Source: JBBATK01 sp040398805
Lineage (GTDB): Bacteria > Bacteroidota > Ignavibacteria > Kapaibacteriales > NICIL-2
DNA length: 64,000 nucleotides
Assembly: GCA_040398805.1 (NCBI GenBank)
Contig: JBBATK010000012.1
Location: 16,560 to 80,559 of the forward strand
Reading direction: 5' to 3'
Shown: positions 34,770-44,259 of the stretch, in pieces
Numbering within the stretch: the stretch's first letter is position 1
Layout: each line of letters begins with the position of its first letter
The notes under the pieces: generated by a model
The model's input: the letters and a program-made list of their open reading frames with translations, nothing else
Told to the model about the DNA's origin: nothing
Database searches by the model: none
Program-made: the position numbers and the translations under genes

Positions 34770-36269
34770 ATGAAGCACTTCCTTGACTTGCTCGCCCATG
34801 TCCCTCACCTGCAGGTTCACGGGTCGAATCCGCCGATAACCCATATCACGCTGGATTCCCGTTCTGCCGGACCCGGAGCGCTGTTCGTGGCGCGTCGCGG
34901 GACGACGACGGACGGACATGCCTTCATCGCCGACGCCCTCTCCCGCGGCTGCTCGGCGGTTCTGTGTGAACGACCGCCCGACGACCCCGCCGTCATGCAC
35001 GCCGCCACCTACGCCCTCGTCGCCGACGCGCACATGGCTCTCGCGGAGAGCTCGCACGCGCTCTTCGACTTCCCCGCCCGCTCCTTGCGCATGATCGGCG
35101 TGACGGGTACGAACGGCAAGACCTCGTGCACGACACTTCTGAAGCAACTTCTCGAGGCGCATGGCGAGACCGTGGGCATGATAGGAACGGTGGGAAACCA
35201 TATCGGCAAGGAGATGATACCCTCGACGTTCACGACGCCCGAAGCGCCCGAGCTTTGCGCCCTTTTGGCCCGCATGAAGGACGCCGGATGCCGCACCGTC
35301 GTCATGGAAGTGAGCAGTCACTCCCTTGCCCTGCACCGTGTGCATGGCATCGATTTCGCCGCGGCGCTGTTCACGAATCTGACGCAGGACCATTTGGATT
35401 TCCATGGAACCATGGACGCGTATGCGCGGGCCAAGAAGCTTCTCTTCGACGGACTCTCCTCCCGTGCCGTAGCCTGCGTGTGGAGCGATGACGAATATGC
35501 GGAGCTCATGCTTGCCGATTGCGCGGCGCAGGCCCACGCCATAGGCACACACGCGGTTGCGTGGACGGCTCCGTCGTGCGCATCGCTGACCATTCATCCC
35601 GTGCGGGAGTCGGAGGCGGGCTTGCAAGGAATACGGTATACCATGGACGGCACACGCCTCCGCGCACCGCTCTTCGGAGCGTTTCACGTGGCGAACACGG
35701 CGCTTGCATGGCAGTGCATGCGTGCGCTCGGGTATGATGCCGCGCGGACGACCGACGCGTTGAGGTCCGTGCATGGTGCGACGGGGAGAATGGAAGTCAT
35801 CGAGCTTGGCGGAGTGTCGGGCATCGTGGATTATGCGCACACGCCCGATGCATTGGAGAAGACGTTGACGTCCATCCGCAATGTCCTTCTCCCCGGACAG
35901 CGGCTTCATTGCGTGGTGGGATGCGGCGGCGACAGGGACCGGACGAAACGTCCCGTCATGGGCGCCATTGCCTGCGCGTTGAGCGACGTGGCATGGCTCA
36001 CGAGCGATAATCCGCGAACGGAAGATCCCGAGAGCATCTTGCGGGAAATGACGGTGGACCTACCGGAGGGTAGCGCGCCGCGGGTGATCGTGGACCGTCG
36101 TGCAGCCATTCGCGCGGCGGTGCAGGAAGCCCACGAGGGCGATGTGGTTCTTGTTGCCGGCAAAGGACATGAGGACTACCAGGTCATCGGTACGACGAAG
36201 GTACGCTTCAGCGATGCGGAGGAATTGCGCGCGGCGGTGGGCATGCGTGATGGCGAGAGCTCCGATTGA
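34770..36269 (+). CDS. murE: UDP-MurNAc-L-Ala-D-Glu:meso-diaminopimelate ligase MurE
   Basis: MurE adds the third residue of the peptidoglycan stem peptide in the cytoplasm. The 499-aa protein has the N-terminal uridine-binding domain (ITHITLDSRSAGPGALFVA), the ATP-binding loop VTGTNGKT (~111-118), HSLALHR and TNLTQDHLDFHGTM in the central domain, and the C-terminal ligase domain with HTPDALEKTL and TSDNPRTEDPESIL. The DNPR motif is that of meso-diaminopimelate-specific enzymes. The longer frame from 34560 overlaps tatC and has no similarity, so ATG at 34770 was chosen. It stands alone, away from mraZ-rsmH and other mur genes. Confidence 0.95.
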   Translation: MKHFLDLLAHVPHLQVHGSNPPITHITLDSRSAGPGALFVARRGTTTDGHAFIADALSRGCSAVLCERPPDDPAVMHAATYALVADAHMALAESSHALFDFPARSLRMIGVTGTNGKTSCTTLLKQLLEAHGETVGMIGTVGNHIGKEMIPSTFTTPEAPELCALLARMKDAGCRTVVMEVSSHSLALHRVHGIDFAAALFTNLTQDHLDFHGTMDAYARAKKLLFDGLSSRAVACVWSDDEYAELMLADCAAQAHAIGTHAVAWTAPSCASLTIHPVRESEAGLQGIRYTMDGTRLRAPLFGAFHVANTALAWQCMRALGYDAARTTDALRSVHGATGRMEVIELGGVSGIVDYAHTPDALEKTLTSIRNVLLPGQRLHCVVGCGGDRDRTKRPVMGAIACALSDVAWLTSDNPRTEDPESILREMTVDLPEGSAPRVIVDRRAAIRAAVQEAHEGDVVLVAGKGHEDYQVIGTTKVRFSDAEELRAAVGMRDGESSD

Positions 36270-36314
36270 CATGCCATGAAACCTGACGGTCATCCTTCCG
36301 CAGCGGCGCACGCA

Positions 36315-38930
36315 TCACAGACCGTAGCGTCCTTTCAGGGCGTTGAAGTTCTGCAGCACCTCTGTTGCCGTGAGAGCGCGGTTGTACAGGTAGACAGCGG
36401 ATATGAGGCCGTCGAAGACACGAAAGGCGCCTTCAGAGCCGATGGAGATGGCCGTATTCGCCGACGTGTTCATCGGGTTGGGCGCGAAGTAGTTCTGCAC
36501 CAGCACTCCGTTCTCGTAGATCCGGATGTTCTGGTCCGTGCCGTAGGTGATGCAGATATTGTTCCATCCGACCTCTTGAAAGGTGGTGGTCCAAGTAATG
36601 TCGCCGTCGCCTAAGTTCCAGAACTGCATCTGGGGATAGGGAGTGTCCATATCGAGTCCGAAGGCCAATCGGCTGCTCCCTGCGGTACCATAGAAGAACA
36701 CATTGTTCTGGTCGCGATTCCACGAGGTGGCAACGGTGTAGATCCACATGCTCACCGTTCGCGCGCTTGCTCCATAGGGTATGGTGGAATTGGCGGCAAC
36801 GATCGCCTGAGTGGTGCTGCTGTTGAAATCGATACTTCCGCCGTTGGCGGAGTTGAAGGTGAAGTTGGACAAGGTCGCGTTATTCCCATTACCGGTCAGG
36901 TCGGTCCATGTCGAGCCCGTGCCCGGATAGCTTGACGTATTCCCTGCATCGAGGTGCAACACCAGGCCGTAGTCCGCAACGGCGGAGGTGGAGCGCACGC
37001 CGCGGAAACCGGTGGCGCTATAGCGTTGAGGGATGTTGATCACTGCAAGATTTCTGGCTGAGACCTGTAAGCTGTTCGATGCCTGTGTATCCCAGCTGCT
37101 GCCACGACTGCCCGAGCCCGTGGCCCCGGTCACCTCGCCGCTACTGATGCCGGGCCACAACGAGGTGTTCGCGTTGCCGTTCGTGCTCACAGCACCGTCT
37201 CCATGGACACCGGTATAGTTTCGTCCGGCCGTCTCTGCCACGTTCACCAGTCGATCCCACACGTTGCCGCTCATTTCCATGATGCCGAAATAGCTGGCAC
37301 CGGACTGCGCTCGTGAGGTCGCGGTGCCGGCAAAGGCACCGGCGCGCATCGGGCCTTGCACGTTGGTCTGTCGGTCGAAGGCACTGTTGGCGTTGGCCGT
37401 CGAGGTGACCTCCCCCGCCTGTCCGCTGTTCGTGATATCACTCGCGCTTGTCGCCGTCGTCGTACCCCATGCGAATTCGTTGCTGACGGGTGTTATGGGT
37501 CCGCGACAGGCTTTCTCGAACTCAAGCTCGGTCATGGGTCTCAGACCCGACCAATCGGCAAAGGCACAACCATCCATCCAATTCAGTTGTCCCATGGCTA
37601 TCCACTCTCCGTCATCGGACTGATTGACGGTCGTGTACGGAGACGTGGAGCTGTTCATGTCGCAAGCATATGTTCGCGGGCTCTCGCCACCCGGATCGGT
37701 TATGAGCCGAAGACCGATACGGTTGACGGGTGCGGAGAGATTATTGATCTCACCGGCGCTCCATGAACCACTCGTAAAGGTGTAGCCACCGGCATATCGT
37801 CCCACGACTCCATCCATCGTCACTCGGTTGGCTTGCTGCGTCCTGGTGAGCGTATTCAGAAAGTCTCTGTATTGCCCCTGCGTGATCTCGTACTTCATGC
37901 CATAAAAGCCGGCAAACCCTTTAGGAAAGCTCGCCGACAGGGTCGCCTCGGCATCTGCCGCTCCATTTCCAATGGTATTACCTCCGGACGACGATGTTCC
38001 CCAGAGTTTGCCCGCGGCATTGTCGATACCCAAGGCGGCTTCCGAGGTGATCTGAAGGGGAACGGTGCTACCACTGGTCCACGAACCGTTGGTAAAGCTC
38101 CCATCTTCCGTTCCCCCGGTGCCGACGAAGAAGCTGCCCTGTGGCACATAGACCATCTCCGTTCCGAACACTCGGATATCCACCGAGTCCGCGTCGTTGA
38201 TGCCATTGGCGCCATAGTTCCAGCGGAGCTGGACGTTGCTGGAGGTGAATGTCCCGCTACCGACGTCCGATCGATACAGGAACACGCCCAGTCCGGGGTT
38301 CGTCGTGGCATTGAAGACAGCGGAGGGAGTAAGTAAGCCGACCGAGATAGCCCCTGCGGTTCCGATGCTACCCGTTGTGTGTCCGGAATTATGTAATCGT
38401 GCATGCTCCCAGATGCGGTAGCAGGTGATGCTTGCACCGCTCAGCGGGGTCGTCGGTGTGGCACTGACGACGAACTGCGTCGAATTCGTGATACTTGTGA
38501 TGACCGTATTCGCAGCGAAGGCGCCGGTGCCGGCAGTGACCGTCACGGGCATGCCGACACGCAGAGCGGCGGTACTGGAAACCGTGACTGTTGTCGAGGA
38601 ACTGCTGACGGACGTGAAGGTTGGGTCCGAAGTACCTCGACGGAACTTCACGAACAGCCATGCCGCGTCCCAATTGCCCGTGCTGCGACTGCGCCATGAG
38701 TTATCCCATGAAACACTCACGAGTACCGAGACGAAGTTCGCAGCGTTGTTCGCGCCCGCCGAAACATCGCGACCTGACAGACTCACCGAACTGATAGACA
38801 GATTATTGGCGCGCAATGGAAGCACGGTACCGACGACACACACCACGACCAGAACACATGCGCTTGCAACGGAGAGCGACCGTCGAACATGCGGTCGATG
38901 AATCTCGGAGAATGACGTGCGTGTTTTCAT
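36315..38930 (-). CDS. Secreted FGE/SUMF1-like protein with C-terminal LamG domain
   Basis: An 871-aa exported protein. The signal peptide (~20-40) ends LPLRANN. Residues ~40-240 are a domain shared with the 638-aa protein upstream (SVSWDNSWRSRSTGNWDAAW), with an embedded ~55-residue unit (TTVTVSSTAALRVGMPVTVT). Residues ~255-650 form an FGE/SUMF1-type C-type-lectin fold (EMVYVPQGSFFVG, GMKYEITQGQYRDFLN, LRPMTELEFEKACRG, FGIMEMSGNVWDRLVN, GFRGVRS). The two active-site cysteines of true formylglycine-generating enzymes were not seen, so it is probably a binding protein. Residues ~660-871 are a concanavalin-like LamG domain. ATG at 38930 has AGGA nearby, 13 bp after the preceding stop. It is last in the giant minus-strand cluster. 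Confidence 0.87.
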   Translation of the reverse strand: MKTRTSFSEIHRPHVRRSLSVASACVLVVVCVVGTVLPLRANNLSISSVSLSGRDVSAGANNAANFVSVLVSVSWDNSWRSRSTGNWDAAWLFVKFRRGTSDPTFTSVSSSSTTVTVSSTAALRVGMPVTVTAGTGAFAANTVITSITNSTQFVVSATPTTPLSGASITCYRIWEHARLHNSGHTTGSIGTAGAISVGLLTPSAVFNATTNPGLGVFLYRSDVGSGTFTSSNVQLRWNYGANGINDADSVDIRVFGTEMVYVPQGSFFVGTGGTEDGSFTNGSWTSGSTVPLQITSEAALGIDNAAGKLWGTSSSGGNTIGNGAADAEATLSASFPKGFAGFYGMKYEITQGQYRDFLNTLTRTQQANRVTMDGVVGRYAGGYTFTSGSWSAGEINNLSAPVNRIGLRLITDPGGESPRTYACDMNSSTSPYTTVNQSDDGEWIAMGQLNWMDGCAFADWSGLRPMTELEFEKACRGPITPVSNEFAWGTTTATSASDITNSGQAGEVTSTANANSAFDRQTNVQGPMRAGAFAGTATSRAQSGASYFGIMEMSGNVWDRLVNVAETAGRNYTGVHGDGAVSTNGNANTSLWPGISSGEVTGATGSGSRGSSWDTQASNSLQVSARNLAVINIPQRYSATGFRGVRSTSAVADYGLVLHLDAGNTSSYPGTGSTWTDLTGNGNNATLSNFTFNSANGGSIDFNSSTTQAIVAANSTIPYGASARTVSMWIYTVATSWNRDQNNVFFYGTAGSSRLAFGLDMDTPYPQMQFWNLGDGDITWTTTFQEVGWNNICITYGTDQNIRIYENGVLVQNYFAPNPMNTSANTAISIGSEGAFRVFDGLISAVYLYNRALTATEVLQNFNALKGRYGL

Positions 38931-38943
38931 GGTGTGTCCTGAC

Positions 38944-41900
38944 TTATTGCGAACAAATTTCCGTGACCACGCCACTGGCGTTGATTTTCACGGCGCGGGC
39001 GTTCGATGTGGAGTTCTGAATGTTATACCAATCGGTACCGTTGCCGGTGAACACGGTGGTCAAGGTCTTGTCCGTGTAGCACTTTGTGGAATTCACAACA
39101 AGCACATCCCGATCAAGCCACAGAAGCTGGTTGTAGGATGCGGGCGTGGACGGACAGGTCTGACCCGCCGCCGTCCCTATCCGCATGCTCCGGAAATCAC
39201 CCTTGATGAGCAGTTGTACGTTGTCGGATTTCGCTATGCCCGAGGCCAGCAGGCCTTGGGTGCCGCCTTGTGACTTCGTCACGGCATAGGTGGTCAGTGA
39301 TTGACGGTTGACACCCTTGAGTCCCGTCGGCGGTGTACCCGTGACCGTGAAGACGCCGGCGCGGACGGCGGCGTTGAACCGGTCCCACGTCACCACACGA
39401 TTATTTTCCAACAGGTCCCACGGATCGGTCAACGGGGTGCCAAGCACGGTGAATACGGCATGACCGTCGTCGACGCCGCCACGATAGGGGGCATCGGCGG
39501 ACGTCATCAGATCATTGAACAGACTTACCGAGGCGTCACCGCGGCCGTTACCACCCTTATACATGTCACAGTTATCAGGCACCAGTTCGCCGGTTGAGAG
39601 GAGTTGGGCACCATGCGAGTAGCCGGCGAAGACGACAGCCGCCAGTTGACTGGCGGTAAGCGTGCCGGTCGAGGTTCCAAAGAAGATTTTTCCCGACGTG
39701 CCGCCAGAGCCGCATGCACCCGTCCAGCCGTTCACCGTGAGGGTGTTGGTGCCCCAGCTCACCGAGGACGAGTTACCGAAACTGAGGTTGTTTGCTCCCG
39801 TACCGAGATTGATGATCGCGTTGACATTCACTGTGAGCGTGCCCGCCCAGGTATTATTACCGCTAACGTTTTCTACTGCCGGTGGTGCATCATCACTCAT
39901 AGTATACCGCACGATGACAATGCCCGATCCTCCGCTTCCGGCTGTACCATTAGCTGCAGCACCACCACCTCCGCCACCGGTATTGGCCGTGGCATTTGCA
40001 GCTGTGGCACCGCCCGTAGCACCTGCTCCGCCACCGGCGGTGGCGGTTCCGGGAGTACTCGACCATGACGATCCACCGCCACCACCTGCTCTCGCTGTGG
40101 CAGTTCCATTGATGGATGAGGTAACCCCTGATCCACCGGCACCACCAACAGTAGAACTACTTCCACCGATGGTATTTCCACCATTCCCGCCTGCGCCGCC
40201 ACCTCCACTACCGGCCCAGTCTCCACTGGCATCTCCTCCGCCATCATATCCCTGCCCTGCGGTACCGGAACCTCCATTGTTGATACCTGCACTACTACCT
40301 CCTCCGGAACCGTAACCGTCAGCTGCGTTCTGATAGGTATGTCCGGGACCACCACCAAGGGCGACAATACCCGCAAAGGAAGAATTTCCTCCCGGCGATC
40401 CTGTACCTAAGGTTCCAGCAGCACCTCCTGCCCCCACGGCCACTGCGTAGGTCTGCGGCGTCAGGGTGATACGGGCTTCGGCAGACGCTCCACCGCCACT
40501 GGATTCGCCCACCACGGAGGAACGGTAACCACCGGCACCGCCGCCACCGCCAGAGGTACCGCCTCCTCTGGCACCACCGCCACCCCCACCAATCATCAAA
40601 TACTCTATCATTCCGCCACTACTCACCACTAGATCGCCGGAAGAAGTAAATGTGTGTACGCGACAATTTATGCCTGACACATTGATATCCGTGACCGTTC
40701 CTCCTGTGGCAGACACCGCGTCATTGAGCGTCAGCGTCTCGCCGGTAACGGTGACACCGCCCTGTAGTTGCAACTTGGCACCACGCGTAACCACTGTTCC
40801 GCTGGCGCTTGTTCCAAGCGCTGAATTGTTTTGGATGTTTACACAACCTGCATTGATATTTGTTATTCCCGTATAGGTGTTGGCACCGGAAAGGGTGAGC
40901 GTGCCGGTACCTTGCTTGGTGAGGGCCACGCTGGTGGCCGTACCATTTTGAATGACCCCACTAAACGTGGTGGAGGTGTTGTTGCCGCCGGCAGTTAGGG
41001 TCAGGGTTCCGGCAGCTGTGCTAGACACCGTGCCCGCGCCGGCCAATGAGCCAACAGTCTCGCTGAAACCCGCAAGGTTGAAGGTCGCACCGCTGGCCAC
41101 GCTGAGCGCGCTGCCATCGGGGATGACGCTGGAGGCACCCATCTGAAGCGTGCCCGCACTGATGGTGGTTGCCCCCGAGTAGGTATTTGCACCCGAGAGA
41201 ATGAGTTTGCCACTACTGCTCTGCGTGAGGTTCGTCACGTTTGAACCGATCACCGAACTGATGGTGGTCAACCCCCTGCCCTCGTAGGTAAGGGTGCCGG
41301 TAAAGTTGATCGAGCCTGTGGTGAAGATGAGTTCTTCGTTGAGTGTGCTATTTTTGATTGTAAGATTATTCGTGCCGGTTATGCCGCCGGTGAGTGTCTT
41401 CGAAAGGCCAACACTCCCATCAGGGGGGTTGACCTCGGCGATCATCTCGATGGTGATAGACCCCGTATGGCCCGAAGCGAGCACGATTGGGTTGGTGAAG
41501 GACGCAGGGTTGTTGTCATTGGGCAATAGAACCACATTACCGGTGCCGCCGTTCACGCCAAGCGTGAGCGTGCCCGTGCCGAGATTCTGTTGAGTGTTGC
41601 CGAAGTCCAACGTGCCCTGCTCGACTCGCACACCACCCGTCAACCCAGAGTTGTGGTTCCGCAATCCCAACGTGCCGGTGCCACGCTGCACCACGATGCC
41701 CGCGCCGCTGAAGGTGGGAAGCTCCCCATTCGCTGTAGTGATGGTATTGCTGCGGTTGACCGCGAATGTGGCACCGCTTTGGATCTCAACGTTTGCTGTT
41801 CCGGGCCTCCCGGTGGTTCCTCCATCGCCGATTTGCAGGGTGCCGGCAGAGATGGTGGTAGCGCCGGTGTAGGTATTCGTTCCGGTGAGGGTGAGCGTGC

Positions 41901-42330
41901 CCGATCCGCTTTTGGTGAGAATTGTTCCCGTGCCGCTGAGGACACCGGAATAGCTGGTGCTGCTATTATTGCCACCGACGTTCACCGTCGGTGTGCCGGA
42001 GGCCGTCCCGATGTTGCCCGCTCCGGCGAGTGAACCCGCCGTGAGGTTGAAGCCCGCCAAGGCAAGGGTGCCCGTCACCGTAAGGTTGCCCGTAGTGATA
42101 TCCGTATTCGCAACGAGGGTGACAGTGTGCCCGGCAGCAATGGTTACGTTGTTTCCCGCTGCAGGCACCACGCCACCCACCCAGGTCGCGCCGACATTCC
42201 AGTTGCCGGACTGAGCCGAGGTTTGCGCCTGAGCGACACTCTGCATCAGTATCACCAAGGTGATCAGGATGATATGGTATCCATGCCGCTTCACGATGTT
42301 CAGTGGGTTTCCGCTAAGAGTGGAATACAT
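38944..42330 (-). CDS. Secreted autotransporter-repeat and glycine-rich surface protein
   Basis: A 1128-aa exported protein. A signal peptide (~15-37, SVAQAQ) is followed by a beta-helix-like region with at least three passenger-associated repeats (TYTGATTISAGTLQIG, TYSGATTISAGTLQMG, TYTGITNINAGCVNIQ). Then comes a ~240-residue glycine-rich domain (nt ~39900-40610) with runs such as GGGGGGARGGG, ending GSGIVIVRYT, as in glycine-rich phage/bacterial surface domains. The C-terminal ~280 residues carry two YxGG motifs (MYKGGNGRGD and PYRGGVDDG), also seen in Bacteroidota surface proteins, and end with a small cysteine-containing module. No autotransporter beta-barrel is present, so export must use another route. 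It is 5 bp after the 638-aa gene and 13 bp before the LamG gene. Confidence 0.83.
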   Translation of the reverse strand: MYSTLSGNPLNIVKRHGYHIILITLVILMQSVAQAQTSAQSGNWNVGATWVGGVVPAAGNNVTIAAGHTVTLVANTDITTGNLTVTGTLALAGFNLTAGSLAGAGNIGTASGTPTVNVGGNNSSTSYSGVLSGTGTILTKSGSGTLTLTGTNTYTGATTISAGTLQIGDGGTTGRPGTANVEIQSGATFAVNRSNTITTANGELPTFSGAGIVVQRGTGTLGLRNHNSGLTGGVRVEQGTLDFGNTQQNLGTGTLTLGVNGGTGNVVLLPNDNNPASFTNPIVLASGHTGSITIEMIAEVNPPDGSVGLSKTLTGGITGTNNLTIKNSTLNEELIFTTGSINFTGTLTYEGRGLTTISSVIGSNVTNLTQSSSGKLILSGANTYSGATTISAGTLQMGASSVIPDGSALSVASGATFNLAGFSETVGSLAGAGTVSSTAAGTLTLTAGGNNTSTTFSGVIQNGTATSVALTKQGTGTLTLSGANTYTGITNINAGCVNIQNNSALGTSASGTVVTRGAKLQLQGGVTVTGETLTLNDAVSATGGTVTDINVSGINCRVHTFTSSGDLVVSSGGMIEYLMIGGGGGGARGGGTSGGGGGAGGYRSSVVGESSGGGASAEARITLTPQTYAVAVGAGGAAGTLGTGSPGGNSSFAGIVALGGGPGHTYQNAADGYGSGGGSSAGINNGGSGTAGQGYDGGGDASGDWAGSGGGGAGGNGGNTIGGSSSTVGGAGGSGVTSSINGTATARAGGGGGSSWSSTPGTATAGGGAGATGGATAANATANTGGGGGGAAANGTAGSGGSGIVIVRYTMSDDAPPAVENVSGNNTWAGTLTVNVNAIINLGTGANNLSFGNSSSVSWGTNTLTVNGWTGACGSGGTSGKIFFGTSTGTLTASQLAAVVFAGYSHGAQLLSTGELVPDNCDMYKGGNGRGDASVSLFNDLMTSADAPYRGGVDDGHAVFTVLGTPLTDPWDLLENNRVVTWDRFNAAVRAGVFTVTGTPPTGLKGVNRQSLTTYAVTKSQGGTQGLLASGIAKSDNVQLLIKGDFRSMRIGTAAGQTCPSTPASYNQLLWLDRDVLVVNSTKCYTDKTLTTVFTGNGTDWYNIQNSTSNARAVKINASGVVTEICSQ

Positions 42331-42335
42331 GTTGT

Positions 42336-44252
42336 TTATTGAGCAGTTCGCACGCCACGACCGCCGATGACTTCCCAGAAATTTTCCCCTTGTACGACGC
42401 CGGTTCTGAATGCGCCGATATTACGACCGGAGACGGAGTAACTCATATAGTTGTTCCAATTCGAGCTCCATGCTCCCCCTCGTAAACCTGCACCTTCGTA
42501 GGGTGGGGTTGATGGCCAATTTGTCACGTTATGGTGCCCTGTGGAACTCAAACTACCGTCGCCATGCAATCCGGTATACGCTCTCCCTTCATTACGCGCC
42601 ACATTAACCACTTGTTCCCAATGTCCGCCTGTCATATCCATCATACCATAGTACGCAGCTCCTGCAGCTTCTCTTGCCGTTGCATTACCCGCAAAAGCTC
42701 CGACTCGCGTAGGGTTCGTACTTGTCGTTGTCGTTGCCGACTCTGCGTTCGGGTTATAGGTGCCGCTTTTCCCGGAAAAATTTCCGTTGGTTGCTGTTTC
42801 ATTGACGGAGCCACGATTCGTTATACTCGTATTTGCAACGATATTGGTGGTACCCCATGCATATTCGTTCGGCACAGGTGATAGCGTGCCACGACAGGCC
42901 TTCTCATATTCCAGCTCTGTCATAAGACGCAAGCCCGACCAATCCAAATACGACGCGAAATTATAATACGTGCCACTTGTCGACGCCAGTGACGCGCCAT
43001 CGTTGGATTCATCATAGATGTTATTGCCTGATTGATCCGCTCCATAGACAGCCGGCGTATTGATAGTGGAATTCCCCGGGGTTCGTATCTCTATATAGTT
43101 CCACGTGCTTGCATTGATTTTCGTACCGACTCCCGATTCAGGGGTGCCGTTGAAATGAAATAATGTTTGTTGCTGGTAGGTGAGCGTATTCAGATAATCC
43201 CGGTATTGACCTTGACTCATCTCGTATTTCATGCAGTAAAAGGCTCCGAAGCCTTTCGGGAAGGCAGCCGGAAGCGATACCGCAGCATCTGTAGAGTTGC
43301 CCATGTGGTGACCTCTGTCATTCTGATTGACTGACAGATCATTGGACATTCCCCAAAGTCTGCCGGACACATTATCAATATCAATGGCATTTTCACCGGT
43401 TATCCTGAAAGGAATGGATGTTCTTCCCTGAGGAGAGGTGCTGACGCCTTGCGGACCGAAGGATTTCGATCCATCGGTCATACTGCCCCATTCATGATAA
43501 TCGGTACCGCCTGATCCGACGAAAAACGCGCCCTGCGGCACATACACCATTTCGACGGCGAACAACCGGATGCTGATGACGGCGTCATCGGCAACGCCAT
43601 TGGCACCATAGTTCCATCGCACCTGCACATTGTTGAACGAATTGCTACCCGCACCCACGGAGCTACGATAGAGAAACACTCCAAGAGCAGGGTTCGAGGT
43701 TGCATTGAATGCCGTGCCCGGAGCAAGAAGGCCGGCATCGAGGGAGCTTCCCGATGGGGCAGTGTGTCCGTTGTCGTTAAGACGGGCATGTTCCCAGATA
43801 CGGGTGCATTCGATACTCGCATTACTTAGTGGTGTGGCGGGTGTGGCACTCACCACGAACTGCGTGCTGTTGGTGATGCTGGAAATCACCGTATTGGCGG
43901 CGAACGCTCCTGTTCCGCTCGTCACCCTCACGGGCATACCCGCACGCAGATTGGCCGTGCTACTTACGGTTACGGTTGTCGTGCTACTGCTGGCGCCCGT
44001 CAAGATGGGATTGCTATCCCCTACGCGAAACTTCACGAACACCCACGCGGCATCCCAGTTCGATGGACCGATGGACGTGCGCCAGGAGTTCTCCCAGCTA
44101 ACATTGAATTTCACCAGTATGAAGTCGCTCGCGGAATTCATTCCGGTGAGCGAAAGCGAGCTCACGGCTAAGTTATTGGCGAAGAGCGTGCTGTGCACTG
44201 CGCACAGGCATGCAACGGCCAGAATGATCACATATCGTCGACAATGTCTCAT
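42336..44252 (-). CDS. Secreted FGE/SUMF1-like protein
   Basis: A 638-aa exported protein. A signal peptide (RYVIILAVACLCAVHSTLFA) precedes a ~200-residue domain shared with the LamG paralogue (NVSWENSWRTSIGPSNWDAA with the TTTVTVSSTANLRAGMPVRV insert). An FGE/SUMF1 fold follows (EMVYVPQGAFFVG, MKYEMSQGQYRDYLN, LRLMTELEYEKACRG, YYGMMDMTGGHWEQVVN) and the C-terminus is GLRGGAW ... GGRGVRTAQ. The enzyme-type cysteine pair was not seen. The AT content is visibly higher than in the housekeeping genes. ATG at 44252 has AGGAAG upstream and lies 7 bp after the giant gene's stop; a TTG at 44279 is a less likely start. Confidence 0.87.
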   Translation of the reverse strand: MRHCRRYVIILAVACLCAVHSTLFANNLAVSSLSLTGMNSASDFILVKFNVSWENSWRTSIGPSNWDAAWVFVKFRVGDSNPILTGASSSTTTVTVSSTANLRAGMPVRVTSGTGAFAANTVISSITNSTQFVVSATPATPLSNASIECTRIWEHARLNDNGHTAPSGSSLDAGLLAPGTAFNATSNPALGVFLYRSSVGAGSNSFNNVQVRWNYGANGVADDAVISIRLFAVEMVYVPQGAFFVGSGGTDYHEWGSMTDGSKSFGPQGVSTSPQGRTSIPFRITGENAIDIDNVSGRLWGMSNDLSVNQNDRGHHMGNSTDAAVSLPAAFPKGFGAFYCMKYEMSQGQYRDYLNTLTYQQQTLFHFNGTPESGVGTKINASTWNYIEIRTPGNSTINTPAVYGADQSGNNIYDESNDGASLASTSGTYYNFASYLDWSGLRLMTELEYEKACRGTLSPVPNEYAWGTTNIVANTSITNRGSVNETATNGNFSGKSGTYNPNAESATTTTSTNPTRVGAFAGNATAREAAGAAYYGMMDMTGGHWEQVVNVARNEGRAYTGLHGDGSLSSTGHHNVTNWPSTPPYEGAGLRGGAWSSNWNNYMSYSVSGRNIGAFRTGVVQGENFWEVIGGRGVRTAQ

Positions 44253-44259
44253 ACCCTGA

